The position numbers were made by a program, and so were the translations under genes. A stretch of 64,000 bases of DNA from Pseudomonadota bacterium (GTDB lineage Bacteria > Myxococcota_A > UBA796 > GCA-2862545): assembly GCA_005776945.1 (NCBI GenBank), contig SXOB01000003.1, positions 1-64,000 on the forward strand, written 5' to 3'. Below, one piece after another: positions 48,014 to 57,166 of this stretch (position 1 is the stretch's first letter; the number at the start of each line of letters is the position of its first letter). The notes beneath the pieces were generated by a model that did no database searches, was not told the DNA's origin, and worked only from the letters and a program-made list of their open reading frames with translations.

Positions 48014-49684
48014 GTGAAGTCCGACATCGAGATCGCCAGGGCGGCCGTCACGCGGCCCATCACGGAAGTCGCGCGGGCCCTGGGTCTGCCTGACGACGCC
48101 ATCATCCCCTACGGTCGCGACAAGGCCAAGGTGGATGTGAGTCGGGTGCCCGGCCTAGCCGATCGACCGGACGGCCGGCTCATCCTCGTGACCGCGATGA
48201 CGCCGACGCCGGCGGGCGAAGGCAAGACCACGACCACGGTGGGTCTGGGCGATGGCCTCAATCGGATCGGCAAGCGCACGATCGTCGCACTTCGTGAGCC
48301 ATCGCTGGGCCCCTGTTTCGGCATGAAGGGCGGAGCGGCGGGGGGCGGCTACGCGCAGGTGGTCCCCATGGAGGACATCAACCTGCATTTCACGGGCGAC
48401 TTCCACGCGATCACATCGGCTCACAACCTGCTCGCCGCGATGTTGGACAATCACCTCTACTGGGGCAACGAACTGGGTCTGGATGTGCGCCGCATCGCCT
48501 TCCGACGCGTGATGGACATGAACGACCGGTCCTTGCGGCAACTCGTCGCGGGCATCGGGGGGCCTGGCAACGGCCTGCCGCGCGAAACGGGTTTCGACAT
48601 CACGGTGGCAAGCGAGGTCATGGCCATCCTCTGTCTGTCGCGCGACCGCGGCGATCTTGAGCGACGCCTTGGCAACATCGTCGTGGGTCCTGGCAAGGGC
48701 CGGCGGCCCATCACGGCGAGGGACCTCGGCGCCAGCGGCGCGATGGCCGTTCTGCTCAAGGACGCCCTGATGCCGAACCTCGTGCAGACGCTCGAGGGCA
48801 ATCCGGCCTTTGTCCACGGCGGACCCTTCGCCAACATCGCTCACGGGTGCAATTCCGTGATGGCGACAACGACGGCGTTGAAGCTCGGCGATTACGTTGT
48901 GACCGAGGCCGGCTTCGGGGCCGATTTGGGCGCCGAGAAGTTCTTCGATATCAAGTGCCGCAAAGCGGGTCTACGTCCGGCGGCCGCCGTGGTCGTGGCC
49001 ACGATTCGGGCGCTGAAGATGCATGGAGGCGTTGCCAAGGATGCGCTTGGCAAGGAGGACGTCGCGGCTGTGGAACGCGGCCTCGTCAACCTCAGGCGGC
49101 ATCTGGAGAACCTGGCGCGCTTCGGCGTCCCGGCCGTCGTGGCGGTAAACCGATTCGACGCCGACACGGCGGCGGAAATGGAAGTCGTCCAGCGGGCGAC
49201 GGCTGCGATGGGCGTCACGGCATACGTCGCGAGCCACTGGGCCGACGGCGGGGCGGGCACCGAAGCGCTCGCGCGCGAAGTCGTGGCGGTCGCGGAGTCC
49301 GGCCGGGCGGATTTCCGGCCGCTGTACGCCGACGATGTCGGGCTCTGGGAGAAGATCGAGACCATCGCAAAGACGATTTACCGCGCCTCCGAGGTCAGTT
49401 GTGATCGCGCCGTGCGAGACCAACTCGCCGCCTTCGAGGCGAACGGGCACCGTGGCGTCCCGATTTGTATGGCCAAGACCCAGTACAGCTTTTCGACCGA
49501 TCCGACGGCGATCGGTGCCCCGGTCGGCCACCACGTAGTCATTCGCGAGGTCCGGCTCGCCGCCGGGGCCGAGTTCGTCGTCGCGCTGGCGGGGGAGATC
49601 ATGACGATGCCGGGCCTGCCCAAAGCGCCGGCGGCCGCCTCGATCCACCTGGATGCCGACGGGCAGGTCGTCGGCCTCTTCTAG
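48014..49684 (+). CDS. fhs: Formate-tetrahydrofolate ligase
   Basis: A 556-residue enzyme that makes 10-formyl-THF from formate, THF and [19 protein letters not shown] at about 60-75 is the ATP-binding signature. [22 protein letters not shown] and the HFTGDFHAI region are highly conserved. Length is normal for the family. The GTG start at 48014 has AGG eight bases upstream. It is the first gene of an operon with a formate dehydrogenase (26-bp gap), so formate can be either oxidised or ligated to THF. Confidence 0.95.
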   Translation: MKSDIEIARAAVTRPITEVARALGLPDDAIIPYGRDKAKVDVSRVPGLADRPDGRLILVTAMTPTPAGEGKTTTTVGLGDGLNRIGKRTIVALREPSLGPCFGMKGGAAGGGYAQVVPMEDINLHFTGDFHAITSAHNLLAAMLDNHLYWGNELGLDVRRIAFRRVMDMNDRSLRQLVAGIGGPGNGLPRETGFDITVASEVMAILCLSRDRGDLERRLGNIVVGPGKGRRPITARDLGASGAMAVLLKDALMPNLVQTLEGNPAFVHGGPFANIAHGCNSVMATTTALKLGDYVVTEAGFGADLGAEKFFDIKCRKAGLRPAAAVVVATIRALKMHGGVAKDALGKEDVAAVERGLVNLRRHLENLARFGVPAVVAVNRFDADTAAEMEVVQRATAAMGVTAYVASHWADGGAGTEALAREVVAVAESGRADFRPLYADDVGLWEKIETIAKTIYRASEVSCDRAVRDQLAAFEANGHRGVPICMAKTQYSFSTDPTAIGAPVGHHVVIREVRLAAGAEFVVALAGEIMTMPGLPKAPAAASIHLDADGQVVGLF

Positions 49685-49710
49685 CGTTAAGAAGCATCTA
49701 CGGAGATACC

Positions 49711-51645
49711 ATGGCCCGTGCGCCCGACGCCCGTCTCACCCGGCCCCTCGTCCGCGACGGGGGGAGCCTGCGCCAAGCGACCTGGGATGAGGCCCTCGAC
49801 CGAGCGGCGGCCCTCGTCCGCGCAACGCGCACGACGCACGGGCCTGGAGCCATCGGGATGTTCGCGTGCAGCAAGGCCACCAATGAAACCAATTATTTTG
49901 CGCAGAAATTCATGCGCGTCGCTATCGGCAGCAATCATCTGGATTCGTGCAATCGAACTTGACATGCGCCAAGCGTCGTCGGTCTGGCGACAGTATTTGG
50001 TGCGGGTGGCGGAACGAGTTCGTACGCGGATATCGAGACAGCGGACGTCATCGTCTTGTGGGGGAGCAATGCGCGTGAAGCGCATCCCATCTTCTTCCAC
50101 CACGTGCTCAAGGGTATTCGCCACGGAGCCAAGCTCTTTGTCGTCGACCCGCGCCGGACCTCGACCGCGGAGTGGGCCGACACCCACCTGCCGCTCAACG
50201 TAGGGACCGACATCGAGCTCGCGTTGGGCGTCGCGCGGGAGTTGATCGTCCAAGGGCTCGTCGATCGGGACTTTATTTCGCACGCGACGACCGGCTACGC
50301 GGAATTCGAAGCCCATGCGATGCCTTGGACCCTCGAGCGCACGTCCGAGGTCACGGGAGTAACTGTCGAGGCGATTCGCGCCTTGGCGCACGCCTATGGT
50401 CGGGCCCAACGTGCCCAGATTTGTTGGACGTTGGGGATCACGGAACACCACAACGCCGTAGACAACGTGCTTTCGCTCATCCACCTCGCCCTGCTGACGG
50501 GCCACGTGGGGCGCGAGGGGTCGGGCCTCAACCCGTTGCGCGGGCAGAACAACGTGCAGGGTGGGGGCGACATGGGAGCTCTGCCTCACAAGCTTCCGGG
50601 CTTCCAGGACGTCGAAGACGACGAGATCCGCGGCCGGTACGAGGCGTTGTGGGGCGCGACGATTCCTCCCAAGAAAGGCTGGCACCTCACGCAGATGTTC
50701 GAAGCGATGGGGCGCAACGAATTGCGGACGGTCCTTGTGATGGGAGAAAACCCCGCGCAATCCGAAGCCGACGTCGGTCACGCGCGCCAACTGCTCGAAG
50801 GGCTCGATGGGCTGGTCGTGATGGACCTTTTTCTGACGCGAACGGCGAAGATGGCCCACGTCGTGTTGCCGTCAGCGGCCGCTTGGGTGGAAACCGAAGG
50901 GACCGTGACGAACTCCGAGCGACGCGTACAGCGGTGTCGGAAGGCGTTGGATCCGCCGGGTGAGGCCAAGTCAGACGTGTGGATTCTTGCGCAACTGGCG
51001 CGGAGGTTGGGGGTCGACCTCGGCGAGCCGACAGGCGAAGAGCTTTGGGATGAGCTGCGGCTTCTGTCTCCCATGCACCGCGGCATGTCGTGGTCGCGGC
51101 TGGAGGCCAACGACGGCCTTCAATGGCCGTGCCCCGACGAATCCCATCCCGGCACGCCGTTCTTGCATGGGCGGCTCTGGGAACGTCCGGTTTCCGGGAT
51201 GTTGGCGCCGTTTACGGTCGTGCAACCGGAAGGGCCGGTCGATCAGCTCACCCACGAGTACCCGATTCGGCTCACGACGGGACGCCGGCTCGACGAGTAC
51301 AATACCGGTGTTCAAACCAATCAGTACCGCAATCCGATGCGTCGCCGCGAAACGGTTGACGTCTCCCCTGGAGATGCGCGGGCCCTCGGTCTCGCCGAAG
51401 GCGACCGGGCGCGAATCACGAGCCGGCGGGCAAGTGTCACGTGTCTCGTGCACGTCGACGACGGCCTGACGCCTGGGCTCGCATTCATGACTTACCACGA
51501 CGCCGACGATGTCGACACGAACCTGCTGACGATCGAAGCCATCGATCCGAAGGCGGGCACTGCCGAGTTCAAGGCCACCGCTGTGCGCATCGAGCGCGAA
51601 GGGACGCATGGATCTCCATCTTCCGAACGCCCAGCCCACGCCTGA
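49711..51645 (+). CDS. fdhA: Formate dehydrogenase catalytic (molybdopterin) half with selenocysteine
   Basis: A 644-residue protein if the in-frame UGA at 49960-49962 is read as selenocysteine (residue 84). The context CNRT-U-HAPSVVGL matches the active site of Mo/W formate dehydrogenases, where Sec or Cys is followed by His. The frame continues without a stop to 51645, with MGENPAQSEADV and DLFLTRTAKMAHVVLPSAAAWVETEGT as molybdopterin-family blocks and a C-terminal cofactor-binding domain. The N-terminal [2Fe-2S]/[4Fe-4S] domains and CxxC site of normal FdhA are absent and are encoded by the gene at 53383. GGAGAT precedes the ATG. Confidence 0.88.
49960..49991 (+). promoter_or_regulatory. 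UGA selenocysteine codon with bacterial SECIS hairpin
   Basis: After UGA (49960-49962), GTCGTC (49975-49980) pairs with GGCGAC (49986-49991), with one U-G pair, around the loop GGTCT (49981-49985). The loop sequence and its distance from UGA (18 nt) match my recollection of the E. coli fdhF SECIS element bound by SelB. This is strong evidence that UGA is decoded as Sec here. Confidence 0.88.
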
Positions 51646-53386
51646 AGAGCGCGCCGCCGTGGCGGCCGTTGTGGGGGAGGAGTCGCCCCTTGGGTGGGGG
51701 TTGGCGGACGTGCGCGCGCGCCGACACGAGTTGCTAGAAGTATTGCACGAATTGCAGCGTCGTGTGGGCCACATTTCCGCGGGGGCGTTGGCGGAAATCG
51801 CGCGTCGCCTTGGCGTCCCGCCCGCAGAGGCCTACGGCGTCGCCAGCTTTTACCACCTGTTTCGGTTGAAGCCGGGCCCTCCGCGAATCGTTCACGTCTG
51901 CCAGGACATCAGCTGTCAGATGGCGGGTGCTGGCAACCTCCTCCAGGAGGGTCGAAAAGTTGCGGGGACGCGGGCCTCGTGCGTCGCGGGCCCGTGTCTC
52001 GGCCTCTGTGATCAGGCGCCGGCCATCATGGTGTCTCAGTCCGGTGCGTCGCCGTTCGAGCGCGCCTGCGGAAAGGCCGACGTGGACACCGTGGTTCGTG
52101 CCGTCCTGGACGAAAACCCCCCGGAGGCTGGCCCGGCCAACGTCGCCGCCACGCCCGGCCATCGCCGGCTGCTGCGGCGCGTGGGCGTCGTCGATCCGAT
52201 GTCGGAATCGGCCTACGCGGCGTCCGGCGGTTGGCGTGCGCTGGCCCGTGCGCTCGAAATCGGCCCGCAGGGCGTCATTGCGGAGGTGACGGCGAGTCGG
52301 CTGATGGGGCGTGGTGGCGCCGCTTTCCCCACCGGACGGAAATGGGCGGCCGTGGCGGCGCAATCTGCCCGTCCCCATTGGCTCGTGTGCAACGCCGACG
52401 AGTCCGAGCCGGGTACCTTCAAGGACCGGGTCATTTTGGAGGGCGACCCGTTCGCTTTGGTGGAGGCGATGACCATCGCCGGTGTGGCCACCGGGTGTGA
52501 GCGCGGCATCCTTTACCTGCGCGGCGAATACCCGCTGGCCCACGAGCGCATGGCGAACGCCATCATGGCAGCGCGGACCTCTGGCAAGCTTGGCGCCAAC
52601 GTGCTCGGAAGCGGTGTGGCATTCGATCTGGAAATTCGCCGTGGCGCCGGAGCCTACATCTGCGGTGAGGAAACGGCGCTATTTGCGTCCATCGAGGGCT
52701 ACCGCGGCGAACCGCGGAGCAAGCCACCGTTTCCGGTCGAGCGCGGCGTGTTCGGCAAGCCGACGGTCATCAACACCGTCGAAACGTTGGTCAATGTGCT
52801 CGACATCGTAACCGACGGCGGCGCGGCCTACGCATCGATCGGGACGGCCGCCTCGACGGGCACACGCCTGTTCTGTGTCTCGGGTGCCGTGGCGCGGCCG
52901 GGCCTCGTCGAGGTGCCCTTCGGGGTTCGGCTTGCCGACGTCGTCGACTTGGCGGGTGGATTGCGCGAAGGGGCGACGCTGCAGGCCATCCTCCTTGGCG
53001 GCGCGGCGGGCACGATGGTCGGGCCCGAAGCGCTCGATTGGCCCGTGACCTTCGAGGGCATGCGCGAGCGCGGGGCGACGCTTGGTTCGGGGGTCGTCGT
53101 CCTCATCGACGATGCGGCCGATGGCATGGCGCTGCTCCGCCGCATTGCTGCATTTTTCCGCGACGAAAGCTGCGGCCAGTGCGTCCCGTGCCGGGTCGGA
53201 ACCGTTCGGCAGGAGGAATTGCTGACCCGCGCCGCGACCGGCAGGGCCTGGGCGGATGACGGGGAGCGCCTGCAGCAACTGGACCAGGTCATGCGCGACG
53301 CGAGCATCTGCGGTTTGGGGCAGACGGCCTCGTCGGTCGTCATGTCGGCGAAGAATCGATTTCCGCACTGGTGGGGCGCATCATGA
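51608..53386 (+). CDS. fdhB: NAD-dependent formate dehydrogenase diaphorase subunit (NuoE-NuoF fusion)
   Basis: A 592-residue protein that passes electrons to NAD+. The NuoE-like part (1-~190) has the [2Fe-2S] ligands C98, C103, C130 and C134 (CQDISC and CLGLC). The NuoF-like part (~200-592) has the FMN motif GRGGAAFPTGRKW, NADESEPGTFKDR, GAGAYICGEETAL, and the [4Fe-4S] motif SCGQCVPC with a later CGLG. The ATG lies 38 bp inside the end of the fdhA catalytic half and its stop overlaps the next start (ATGA), so the subunits are coupled. Confidence 0.93.
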   Translation: MDLHLPNAQPTPEERAAVAAVVGEESPLGWGLADVRARRHELLEVLHELQRRVGHISAGALAEIARRLGVPPAEAYGVASFYHLFRLKPGPPRIVHVCQDISCQMAGAGNLLQEGRKVAGTRASCVAGPCLGLCDQAPAIMVSQSGASPFERACGKADVDTVVRAVLDENPPEAGPANVAATPGHRRLLRRVGVVDPMSESAYAASGGWRALARALEIGPQGVIAEVTASRLMGRGGAAFPTGRKWAAVAAQSARPHWLVCNADESEPGTFKDRVILEGDPFALVEAMTIAGVATGCERGILYLRGEYPLAHERMANAIMAARTSGKLGANVLGSGVAFDLEIRRGAGAYICGEETALFASIEGYRGEPRSKPPFPVERGVFGKPTVINTVETLVNVLDIVTDGGAAYASIGTAASTGTRLFCVSGAVARPGLVEVPFGVRLADVVDLAGGLREGATLQAILLGGAAGTMVGPEALDWPVTFEGMRERGATLGSGVVVLIDDAADGMALLRRIAAFFRDESCGQCVPCRVGTVRQEELLTRAATGRAWADDGERLQQLDQVMRDASICGLGQTASSVVMSAKNRFPHWWGAS

Positions 53387-54276
53387 TCTCCCTGACGATC
53401 GACGGCCGTGCCGTGACCGTGCCGGAGGGCGGGACCCTGCTCGACGGTTGCCGTGAGTTGGGTATCGATACCCCGACGTTGTGTTGGGCGAAAACGCTGA
53501 CGCCCGTCAACGTCTGCCGCGTGTGCGTCGTCGAATTGGAGGGGTCGCGCACGCTCGTGCCCTCTTGTGCGCGCAAGGCCGAGGCCGGTATGGTCGTCCG
53601 GACCGATTCGCCGCGCGTCCAAGCGAGCCGCAAGGGCGTCTTGGAATTGCTGGCGTCTTCAGTCGACACGTCGACGGCCCCGACGTTGGTCGCCTTTGCC
53701 AAGCGCTATGGCGCCGACCCGTTGCGGTATGGACCCCCGGCGCCGCCGGCGACGGATCGCGATGCGCGCGAATCCGGGCACCACCACGTAGGGTCGGGCG
53801 AAGTCGCCGACACGGTCCATCAGCCGATGAAGGTCGACAATGGGCTGTACGTTCGAGACTACGGCAAGTGCATCACCTGCTACAAATGTGTGGAAGCGTG
53901 TGGGACTGACGCCCAGAACACGTTTGCCATCGCCATTGCCGGGCGTGGCTTCGATGCGCGCGTCAGCACGGAATTCGACGTGACGCTCGACGACTCCGCT
54001 TGCGTGTACTGCGGCAATTGCGTGCAGGTCTGCCCGACCGGTGCGTTGATGTTCAAGTCCGAGCGCGATGCGCGCGACGCCGGCACCTGGGACGAGAGCC
54101 AACAGACGACCACGCGAACGATTTGCCCTTTCTGCGGCGTGGGCTGTACGCTCGAACTCACGGTTCAGGACAACAAAATCCTGCGCGTGATGTCGCCGCC
54201 GGAAGCGTCCGTGACGTCAGGGAATCTCTGTGTGAAAGGCCGATTCGGCGTCGTTCACGTGTCCGAGACGCCGTAG
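53383..54276 (+). CDS. Formate dehydrogenase Fe-S half: N-terminal domains of FdhA as a separate protein
   Basis: A 297-residue protein that corresponds to the N-terminus of NAD-linked FdhA. The plant-type [2Fe-2S] ligands are C34, C45, C48 and C62. Two ferredoxin [4Fe-4S] sites are C163/166/169/173 and C207/210/213/217. The proximal [4Fe-4S] site of the molybdopterin domain is C248/251/255/283 (CPFCGVGC and GNLCVKGRFG). It ends within ten residues of that motif, exactly where the catalytic-half protein at 49711 would continue. The two proteins must dock to make one wire from Mo to diaphorase. ATGA overlap with fdhB. Confidence 0.9.
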   Translation: MISLTIDGRAVTVPEGGTLLDGCRELGIDTPTLCWAKTLTPVNVCRVCVVELEGSRTLVPSCARKAEAGMVVRTDSPRVQASRKGVLELLASSVDTSTAPTLVAFAKRYGADPLRYGPPAPPATDRDARESGHHHVGSGEVADTVHQPMKVDNGLYVRDYGKCITCYKCVEACGTDAQNTFAIAIAGRGFDARVSTEFDVTLDDSACVYCGNCVQVCPTGALMFKSERDARDAGTWDESQQTTTRTICPFCGVGCTLELTVQDNKILRVMSPPEASVTSGNLCVKGRFGVVHVSETP

Positions 54277-55004
54277 CGGGCCTTCCATTCCGCCACGATT
54301 TCGGGCGGATAGCCCCGATGGAAGTGCCGTTGCCACGGGTAAGCCGGACGCCCGTCTTCGCGGTGCAGCAGCGAGCGGACGGTGCCGACGTCACGCGCTG
54401 GATTGCCGATGACGATCCGCTCCGCGGCAACGTCCCGGGTGACGATGGCTCCTGCACCCACGAGCGCCATGCGGCCTATGGTGACGCCAGGCAGGACGAC
54501 GACGTTGCTGGCGACGACGGCATCCGAACATACGGTCGTCGTCAACGTGACGTCTGACGGGGGGTGAGGGTCGTTGGCGAGAATCGTATTCGCGAGGATC
54601 CAAGCTCGGTCTTCGAGAACGGCGCCGGCTCCGAATACGACGTTGGATTGCGTGCGGACGTCGTCGCCAATCCGATTGTGGCCCTGGTTTTCTGCTCGCG
54701 CGCCGAGTTGGTGGCGGGCTCCACATACCGTGCGTTCGCGCAAGATCGCGTGGACGCCAGTGCGGAGCCCCGGCCCGTAGGTGCTCCCCTGGTAGGCGAT
54801 CGTGTAGGCGCGTAGGAGGGCGCCGGCGCCAAGAATGAGCGGTGCGCCTTCGGCCAGCGGCGTCGGGTGCCCGACGTCGCAGTGGTTTTCGATGACGGTG
54901 TCGTCGCCGATCTCCACGTCGCCGTGCACGATGCTGAACGCGCCGATGCTCACGCGCTCGCCAAGGCGGGCGCGCGGGTCGACGAGGGCACTTGGATGGA
55001 TCAT
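54255..55004 (-). CDS. Left-handed beta-helix (hexapeptide-repeat) acyltransferase
   Basis: A 249-residue protein of the LbH transferase superfamily. MIHPSALVDPRARLGERVSIG begins a series of hexapeptide turns (IGDDTVIENHCDVG, GAGAVLEDRAWILAN, VVASNVVVLPGVTIG, VGAGAIVTRDV). HFHRGYPPEIV near the end is outside the helix. Relatives are LpxA-like and sugar O/N-acetyltransferases. Its ATG overlaps the stop of the small peptide gene (ATGA), and its 3' end overlaps the formate dehydrogenase operon by 22 bp in a convergent layout. Confidence 0.8.
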   Translation of the reverse strand: MIHPSALVDPRARLGERVSIGAFSIVHGDVEIGDDTVIENHCDVGHPTPLAEGAPLILGAGALLRAYTIAYQGSTYGPGLRTGVHAILRERTVCGARHQLGARAENQGHNRIGDDVRTQSNVVFGAGAVLEDRAWILANTILANDPHPPSDVTLTTTVCSDAVVASNVVVLPGVTIGRMALVGAGAIVTRDVAAERIVIGNPARDVGTVRSLLHREDGRPAYPWQRHFHRGYPPEIVAEWKARYGVSDT

Positions 55005-55096
55005 CGCCGGAAGAAGCGAAGAATCGCGCCGACGATCGCTCGGACGAAGAGGGTCCGCACGACGCCGCGGACAATGGACTGGAGGAGTCGCGACAT
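55001..55096 (-). CDS. 31-residue Arg-rich amphipathic peptide
   Basis: A tiny frame between the transporter and acyltransferase genes. The peptide starts MSRLLQSIVRGVVRTLF and ends in FFRR, with arginines spaced 3-7 residues apart and otherwise hydrophobic residues, so an amphipathic helix is likely. The ATG lies 8 bp after the transporter stop, and its own TGA overlaps the acyltransferase ATG, so it is at least positioned for translation. It could be a membrane-bound peptide or a coupling leader. No homologue is known to me. Confidence 0.45.
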   Translation of the reverse strand: MSRLLQSIVRGVVRTLFVRAIVGAILRFFRR

Positions 55097-55104
55097 GGCG
55101 CCGC

Positions 55105-56334
55105 CTAACGTGCGGGCCCTGCCTTCCAGGCGGCGCTGGCCGCAAGGAAGAGGCCCACGCCGATCACGCCGAGACCCGCTTCCGTGTACAACATCGTTGC
55201 AGCACCGAACTGATCCGCCACAGCTCCGAGGAGCAGCCCCAGCCACCAGATCGGGAAGTTGCTGAGGCTGGCGAACAAACTGTACTGGGTGGCGGCGGTG
55301 CCCGTTCCGATGGCTTCGAGCACGACAGCCGTGAATGCGGCGTACGCAAGCCCGACCCCTAGCGAGTAGATCAGACTCCAGGCCACGTACCAGTAGACCG
55401 GAGGGCCTGGGACGGGGATGACGCCGCCCGGCGTGGTGAGCGCCGTCGCTACGGCCACGACGCCGAGTGCGACGCCGACGGACGCGTAGGCCGGCTTGGG
55501 CCCCATGCGGTCGCTCAACCAACCGCCGAGGAAGCAGCCGACAGCCATGACGGCGGCGACGAGGAAGCCCTGGACGAGGGCCACTTCGTTTTCGCCGGCC
55601 CCCCAGATCCCAGCGACCTTGGCCTGGGTGAGGACTCCGGCGGCCGCCCCCGTGCCGATCGGCAGGAAGCACAGCCACATCGCCAGGGCGCCGCCGCGGC
55701 TGCGCGCCAGGGTGGCCAAATCGCCGAAGACCGCCCGCACCGCGGGGCCCAAGGCGCCGTAGTGGGTGCGAGGAGCGTCGGGAACGCCCCAAAGGGCGAA
55801 GTTGCACGCCATGAACAGCGTCGCCATGATCGCGCCGGCCATCCAGGGTTCGGGCATCCGGGTGAGCAAGAGAAGCCCGATGCCGCCGCCGAGGCCCGAC
55901 CCGCCCAAGTTGCCGGCCTGGAACCATGCGCTGACGGACCCTTCCTCGCCCTTCGGGGTATCGGCCGCGAGCATGGCCTCGATGGCCATGCCAACGAGGC
56001 TGTTGACGAGGCTGGTCACGGCGACGACCGCGAGGAGGGCGGGCAGCGTCTTCGGCCCCAGTGGCATGATGGACATGACGAAGACGCCAAGCGCCGTCCC
56101 CGCCGTGGCGCCGACGTACCAGCGCTTCGGCGTCGAGGTGAGGTCGACCACTGGCGCCCAGGTCCATTTCAGCCACTGGCTGATGAGCTGCGCCCCGCCA
56201 AGCAACGCACCTTCGGTGATGCTCAGGCCATGGCGGGTGGCGAGGAAGGTCAGGGCCACCGTCACGAACCCGCTCAGCGCGCCGAATGGCAGGTAGAGCA
56301 GGGTCCAGATGATGGGATGGCGAACTCGTGCCAT
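55105..56334 (-). CDS. MFS transporter (AmpG-like)
   Basis: A 409-residue transporter with 12 predicted helices. The N-terminal half shows ITEGALLGGAQLISQWLKWTWAPVVD, a pattern of the AmpG/acetyl-CoA transporter group in which helix 2 ends in KxxWAPxxD. GWLSDRMGPKPAY is the loop 8-9 MFS motif. Substrate unknown; export of the PKS product or import of muropeptide-like compounds are both possible. It lies downstream of the PKS and thioesterase genes in the same direction, after an 88-bp gap with a long inverted repeat. Confidence 0.8.
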   Translation of the reverse strand: MARVRHPIIWTLLYLPFGALSGFVTVALTFLATRHGLSITEGALLGGAQLISQWLKWTWAPVVDLTSTPKRWYVGATAGTALGVFVMSIMPLGPKTLPALLAVVAVTSLVNSLVGMAIEAMLAADTPKGEEGSVSAWFQAGNLGGSGLGGGIGLLLLTRMPEPWMAGAIMATLFMACNFALWGVPDAPRTHYGALGPAVRAVFGDLATLARSRGGALAMWLCFLPIGTGAAAGVLTQAKVAGIWGAGENEVALVQGFLVAAVMAVGCFLGGWLSDRMGPKPAYASVGVALGVVAVATALTTPGGVIPVPGPPVYWYVAWSLIYSLGVGLAYAAFTAVVLEAIGTGTAATQYSLFASLSNFPIWWLGLLLGAVADQFGAATMLYTEAGLGVIGVGLFLAASAAWKAGPAR

Positions 56335-56359
56335 GGCGGCCTCGGGGTGACGGGCCGTC

Positions 56360-56421
56360 CACCTGACCCGCGAATCCGGACTGCGCCACGCGGAGCGGGC
56401 TGCTGGCGGGAGGGTCAGGTG
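56360..56421. repeat. Perfect 10-bp inverted repeat between thioesterase and transporter genes
   Basis: CACCTGACCC (56360-56369) and GGGTCAGGTG (56412-56421) are exact reverse complements, 42 bp apart. The second arm ends next to the thioesterase stop codon. There is no T-run, so it is not a classical terminator; an operator or a processing hairpin is possible. Confidence 0.6.
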
Positions 56422-56422
56422 C

Positions 56423-57166
56423 TCAGGGCGTCAGGGCCAGGAGACGTTGCGCGACGTCGTCGGCGGCGTCGCGGAGAAAGAAGTGTCCACCTGGGATCTC
56501 GGCCAGTTGAAAGGCGGCCGACGTGTGGACGGCCCACGCCGAACATTGGCTCCGTGTGACGATGGCGTCGTCGCGGCCCATCCACGCAGACAACGGAACC
56601 GGAAGCGGGGCCGCGTCGACGAATCGGTAGGCGTCGAGCAGGCCAAAATCCGCGCGCAGGGCAGGTAGAAACAGCCCCATGAGTTGGGGGTCCCGACGGA
56701 TCACGGCGGGGAGGGGGCCGTACCGCTGCTCGACCGCGTCGAGGAAGGCCGCGTCGGGCAGGTGGGCAATCTTTGGCCGTGTGTCGGGAAGGTGCGGGGC
56801 GTGCCTCGCGGCAGCGACGAGGTGGGTCGGGAGCGGTCGACGTGCGCGTACGAGGGCGCGCGTAAATTCGAAGGCGACCCAGGAGCCAAGGCTGTGTCCG
56901 TAGAACGCGAACGGGGCGGATCGGAGGGCCGGGCCGAGTCCCTCGAGGAGACCCGTGACGAGGCGTCCCATGTCGTCGATCGGGGTGTCCCCCAACCGGG
57001 TCTCCCGACCGGGAAGCAAGACGGGGACGAGTTCGACGTCCGCCGGCATCCGGGTGCCCAACGCTCGGAAATCGGGACTACCCCCTCCGGCGTACGGAAA
57101 GCAGAACCAGCGGAAACGCGCGCCCTCGCGAAGGTTGCGAATCCAAGGGGCGCCAAGCATCGTCAT
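56423..57166 (-). CDS. Type II thioesterase
   Basis: A 247-residue alpha/beta hydrolase of the GrsT/RifR group. FCFPYAGGGSPDFRAL at the start, the nucleophile elbow YGHSLGSW near residue 90, and a late GGHFFL holding the catalytic His are all typical. Type II thioesterases free stalled or wrongly primed acyl chains from PKS or NRPS carrier domains, and sometimes release the product. The ATG overlaps the PKS stop (ATGA). Because the PKS has no TE domain of its own, this may be the release enzyme. Confidence 0.9.
   Translation of the reverse strand: MTMLGAPWIRNLREGARFRWFCFPYAGGGSPDFRALGTRMPADVELVPVLLPGRETRLGDTPIDDMGRLVTGLLEGLGPALRSAPFAFYGHSLGSWVAFEFTRALVRARRPLPTHLVAAARHAPHLPDTRPKIAHLPDAAFLDAVEQRYGPLPAVIRRDPQLMGLFLPALRADFGLLDAYRFVDAAPLPVPLSAWMGRDDAIVTRSQCSAWAVHTSAAFQLAEIPGGHFFLRDAADDVAQRLLALTP

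Noticed and set aside
49960-49962. Nonsense mutation or frameshift in fdhA
   Set aside because: The frame stays open on both sides of the UGA, the position is the Mo-binding Sec site, and a correctly spaced SECIS hairpin follows.
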